Below the pieces are notes generated by a model. That model had not been told where the DNA came from and searched no databases. It worked only from the letters and a program-made list of their open reading frames with translations. From DASROJ01 sp035646975 (GTDB lineage: Bacteria; Acidobacteriota; Polarisedimenticolia; JACPZX01; DASXTC01): a DNA stretch of 6,471 bases. Below, piece after piece: positions 6,165-6,471 of this stretch (position 1 is its first letter; every line of letters begins with the position of its first letter). The DNA lies in contig DASROJ010000278.1 in assembly GCA_035646975.1 (NCBI GenBank), positions 1 through 6,471 of the forward strand. Reading direction: 5' to 3'. Both the position numbers and the translations under genes were made by a program.

Positions 6165-6167
6165 ACC

Positions 6168-6471
6168 TCACTTCTTGAGCCACTGGTCCAGCCATCCGAT
6201 CACCGTTTCGTGCCAGAGAATGCTGTTCTTCGCCTTGAGAATCCAATGGTTCTCATCGGGGAAATAAAGCAGCTTGGAGGGAATCCCGCGCCGCTGCAGC
6301 GCCGTGAAGACGGAAAACCCTTCGGTCTCCGGCAGCCTGAAATCCAGCGCGCTGTGAATCACCAGCATCGGCGTCTTCCAGTTGGTCACGTACTCGCCCG
6401 GCGAGAAGTGCTCGTAGACCGTCTTCTTCTCCCACGGGGTGCCGCCCCACTCCCACTCGGGAAACCACAGC
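6168..6471 (-). CDS. S9 (prolyl oligopeptidase) family serine peptidase, C-terminal fragment
   Basis: About 100 C-terminal residues are present; the gene runs past the right edge. The visible peptide starts LWFPEWEWGGTPWEKK and continues through VTNWKTPMLVIHSALDFRLP to a PDENHWI segment, ending WLDQWLKK and TGA at 6170-6168. This is the end of the alpha/beta-hydrolase domain of dipeptidyl aminopeptidase/acylaminoacyl-peptidase-like S9 enzymes. The catalytic Asp is in HSALDFRLP (codon 6344-6342, family form HGxxDxRVP) and the catalytic His is in PDENHW (codon 6248-6246). The nucleophile Ser (GxSxGG) and the propeller lie outside the window. Many relatives are secreted and process peptides; whether this one has a signal peptide cannot be seen. 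An internal GTG at 6389 is not the true start, because homologous sequence continues upstream of it. Confidence 0.92.
   Translation of the reverse strand, partial: LWFPEWEWGGTPWEKKTVYEHFSPGEYVTNWKTPMLVIHSALDFRLPETEGFSVFTALQRRGIPSKLLYFPDENHWILKAKNSILWHETVIGWLDQWLKK

Noticed and set aside
6168..6389. A short 73-residue hydrolase-like gene starting at GTG 6389
   Set aside because: The frame stays open to the window edge with S9-like sequence upstream of the GTG, so this is the tail of a larger peptidase gene.
1..6471. CRISPR arrays, tRNAs, insertion sequences, toxin-antitoxin or defence genes
   Set aside because: No spaced repeats, cloverleaf sequences, transposase motifs or defence-type domains were seen. 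Gaps between genes are all under 70 bases.

Overview
This is a GC-rich bacterial chromosomal window, densely coding, with strong G/C preference at third codon positions and classical GGAGG-type ribosome binding sites. The gene mix suggests a soil or sediment bacterium of the Acidobacteriota, Gemmatimonadota, Myxococcota or candidate-phylum type. It includes a thioredoxin-reductase-like flavoprotein beside a UBP zinc finger, a YHS-headed copper ATPase, an NHLRC2-like thioredoxin/NHL protein, a YceI protein and an S9 peptidase. The sequence alone does not settle the phylum. There are no RNA genes, insertion sequences, CRISPR arrays or phage genes, and no gene-free stretch longer than about 70 bases.

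Layout. (1) Positions 1-915, + strand: the 3' end of a thioredoxin-reductase-like flavoprotein, a 93-residue UBP-type zinc finger protein, and a YjbQ/UPF0047 protein, spaced 15-16 bases apart and probably one operon. (2) Positions 924-3197, - strand: a complete Cu(+)-type P1B ATPase with N-terminal YHS and heavy-metal-binding (CPMHP) modules. It is convergent with the YjbQ gene, with only 8 bases between the stops. (3) Positions 3198-3264: a 67-base divergent control region. (4) Positions 3265-5333, + strand: an NHLRC2-like protein (thioredoxin fold plus six-bladed NHL propeller) overlapping by one base a secreted YceI-family protein. (5) Positions 5344-5367: a perfect GC-rich hairpin between convergent genes. 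(6) Positions 5382-6471, - strand: an exported protein of unknown function and, upstream of it, the C-terminal part of an S9-family serine peptidase that runs off the window end.

How the genes may work together. The ATPase would export Cu(I) from the cytoplasm. Its divergent neighbours are a thioredoxin-fold/NHL protein and a periplasmic YceI protein, and the left-hand operon contains a dithiol-type flavoprotein with a cysteine-rich partner. Thiol redox and metal handling is therefore a plausible theme, but it is inferred from neighbourhood only. Most genes belong to recognised families. The least understood items are the zinc-finger/flavoprotein pair, the coupled NHLRC2-like/YceI pair, and the unknown exported protein with a BamE-like C-terminal motif.
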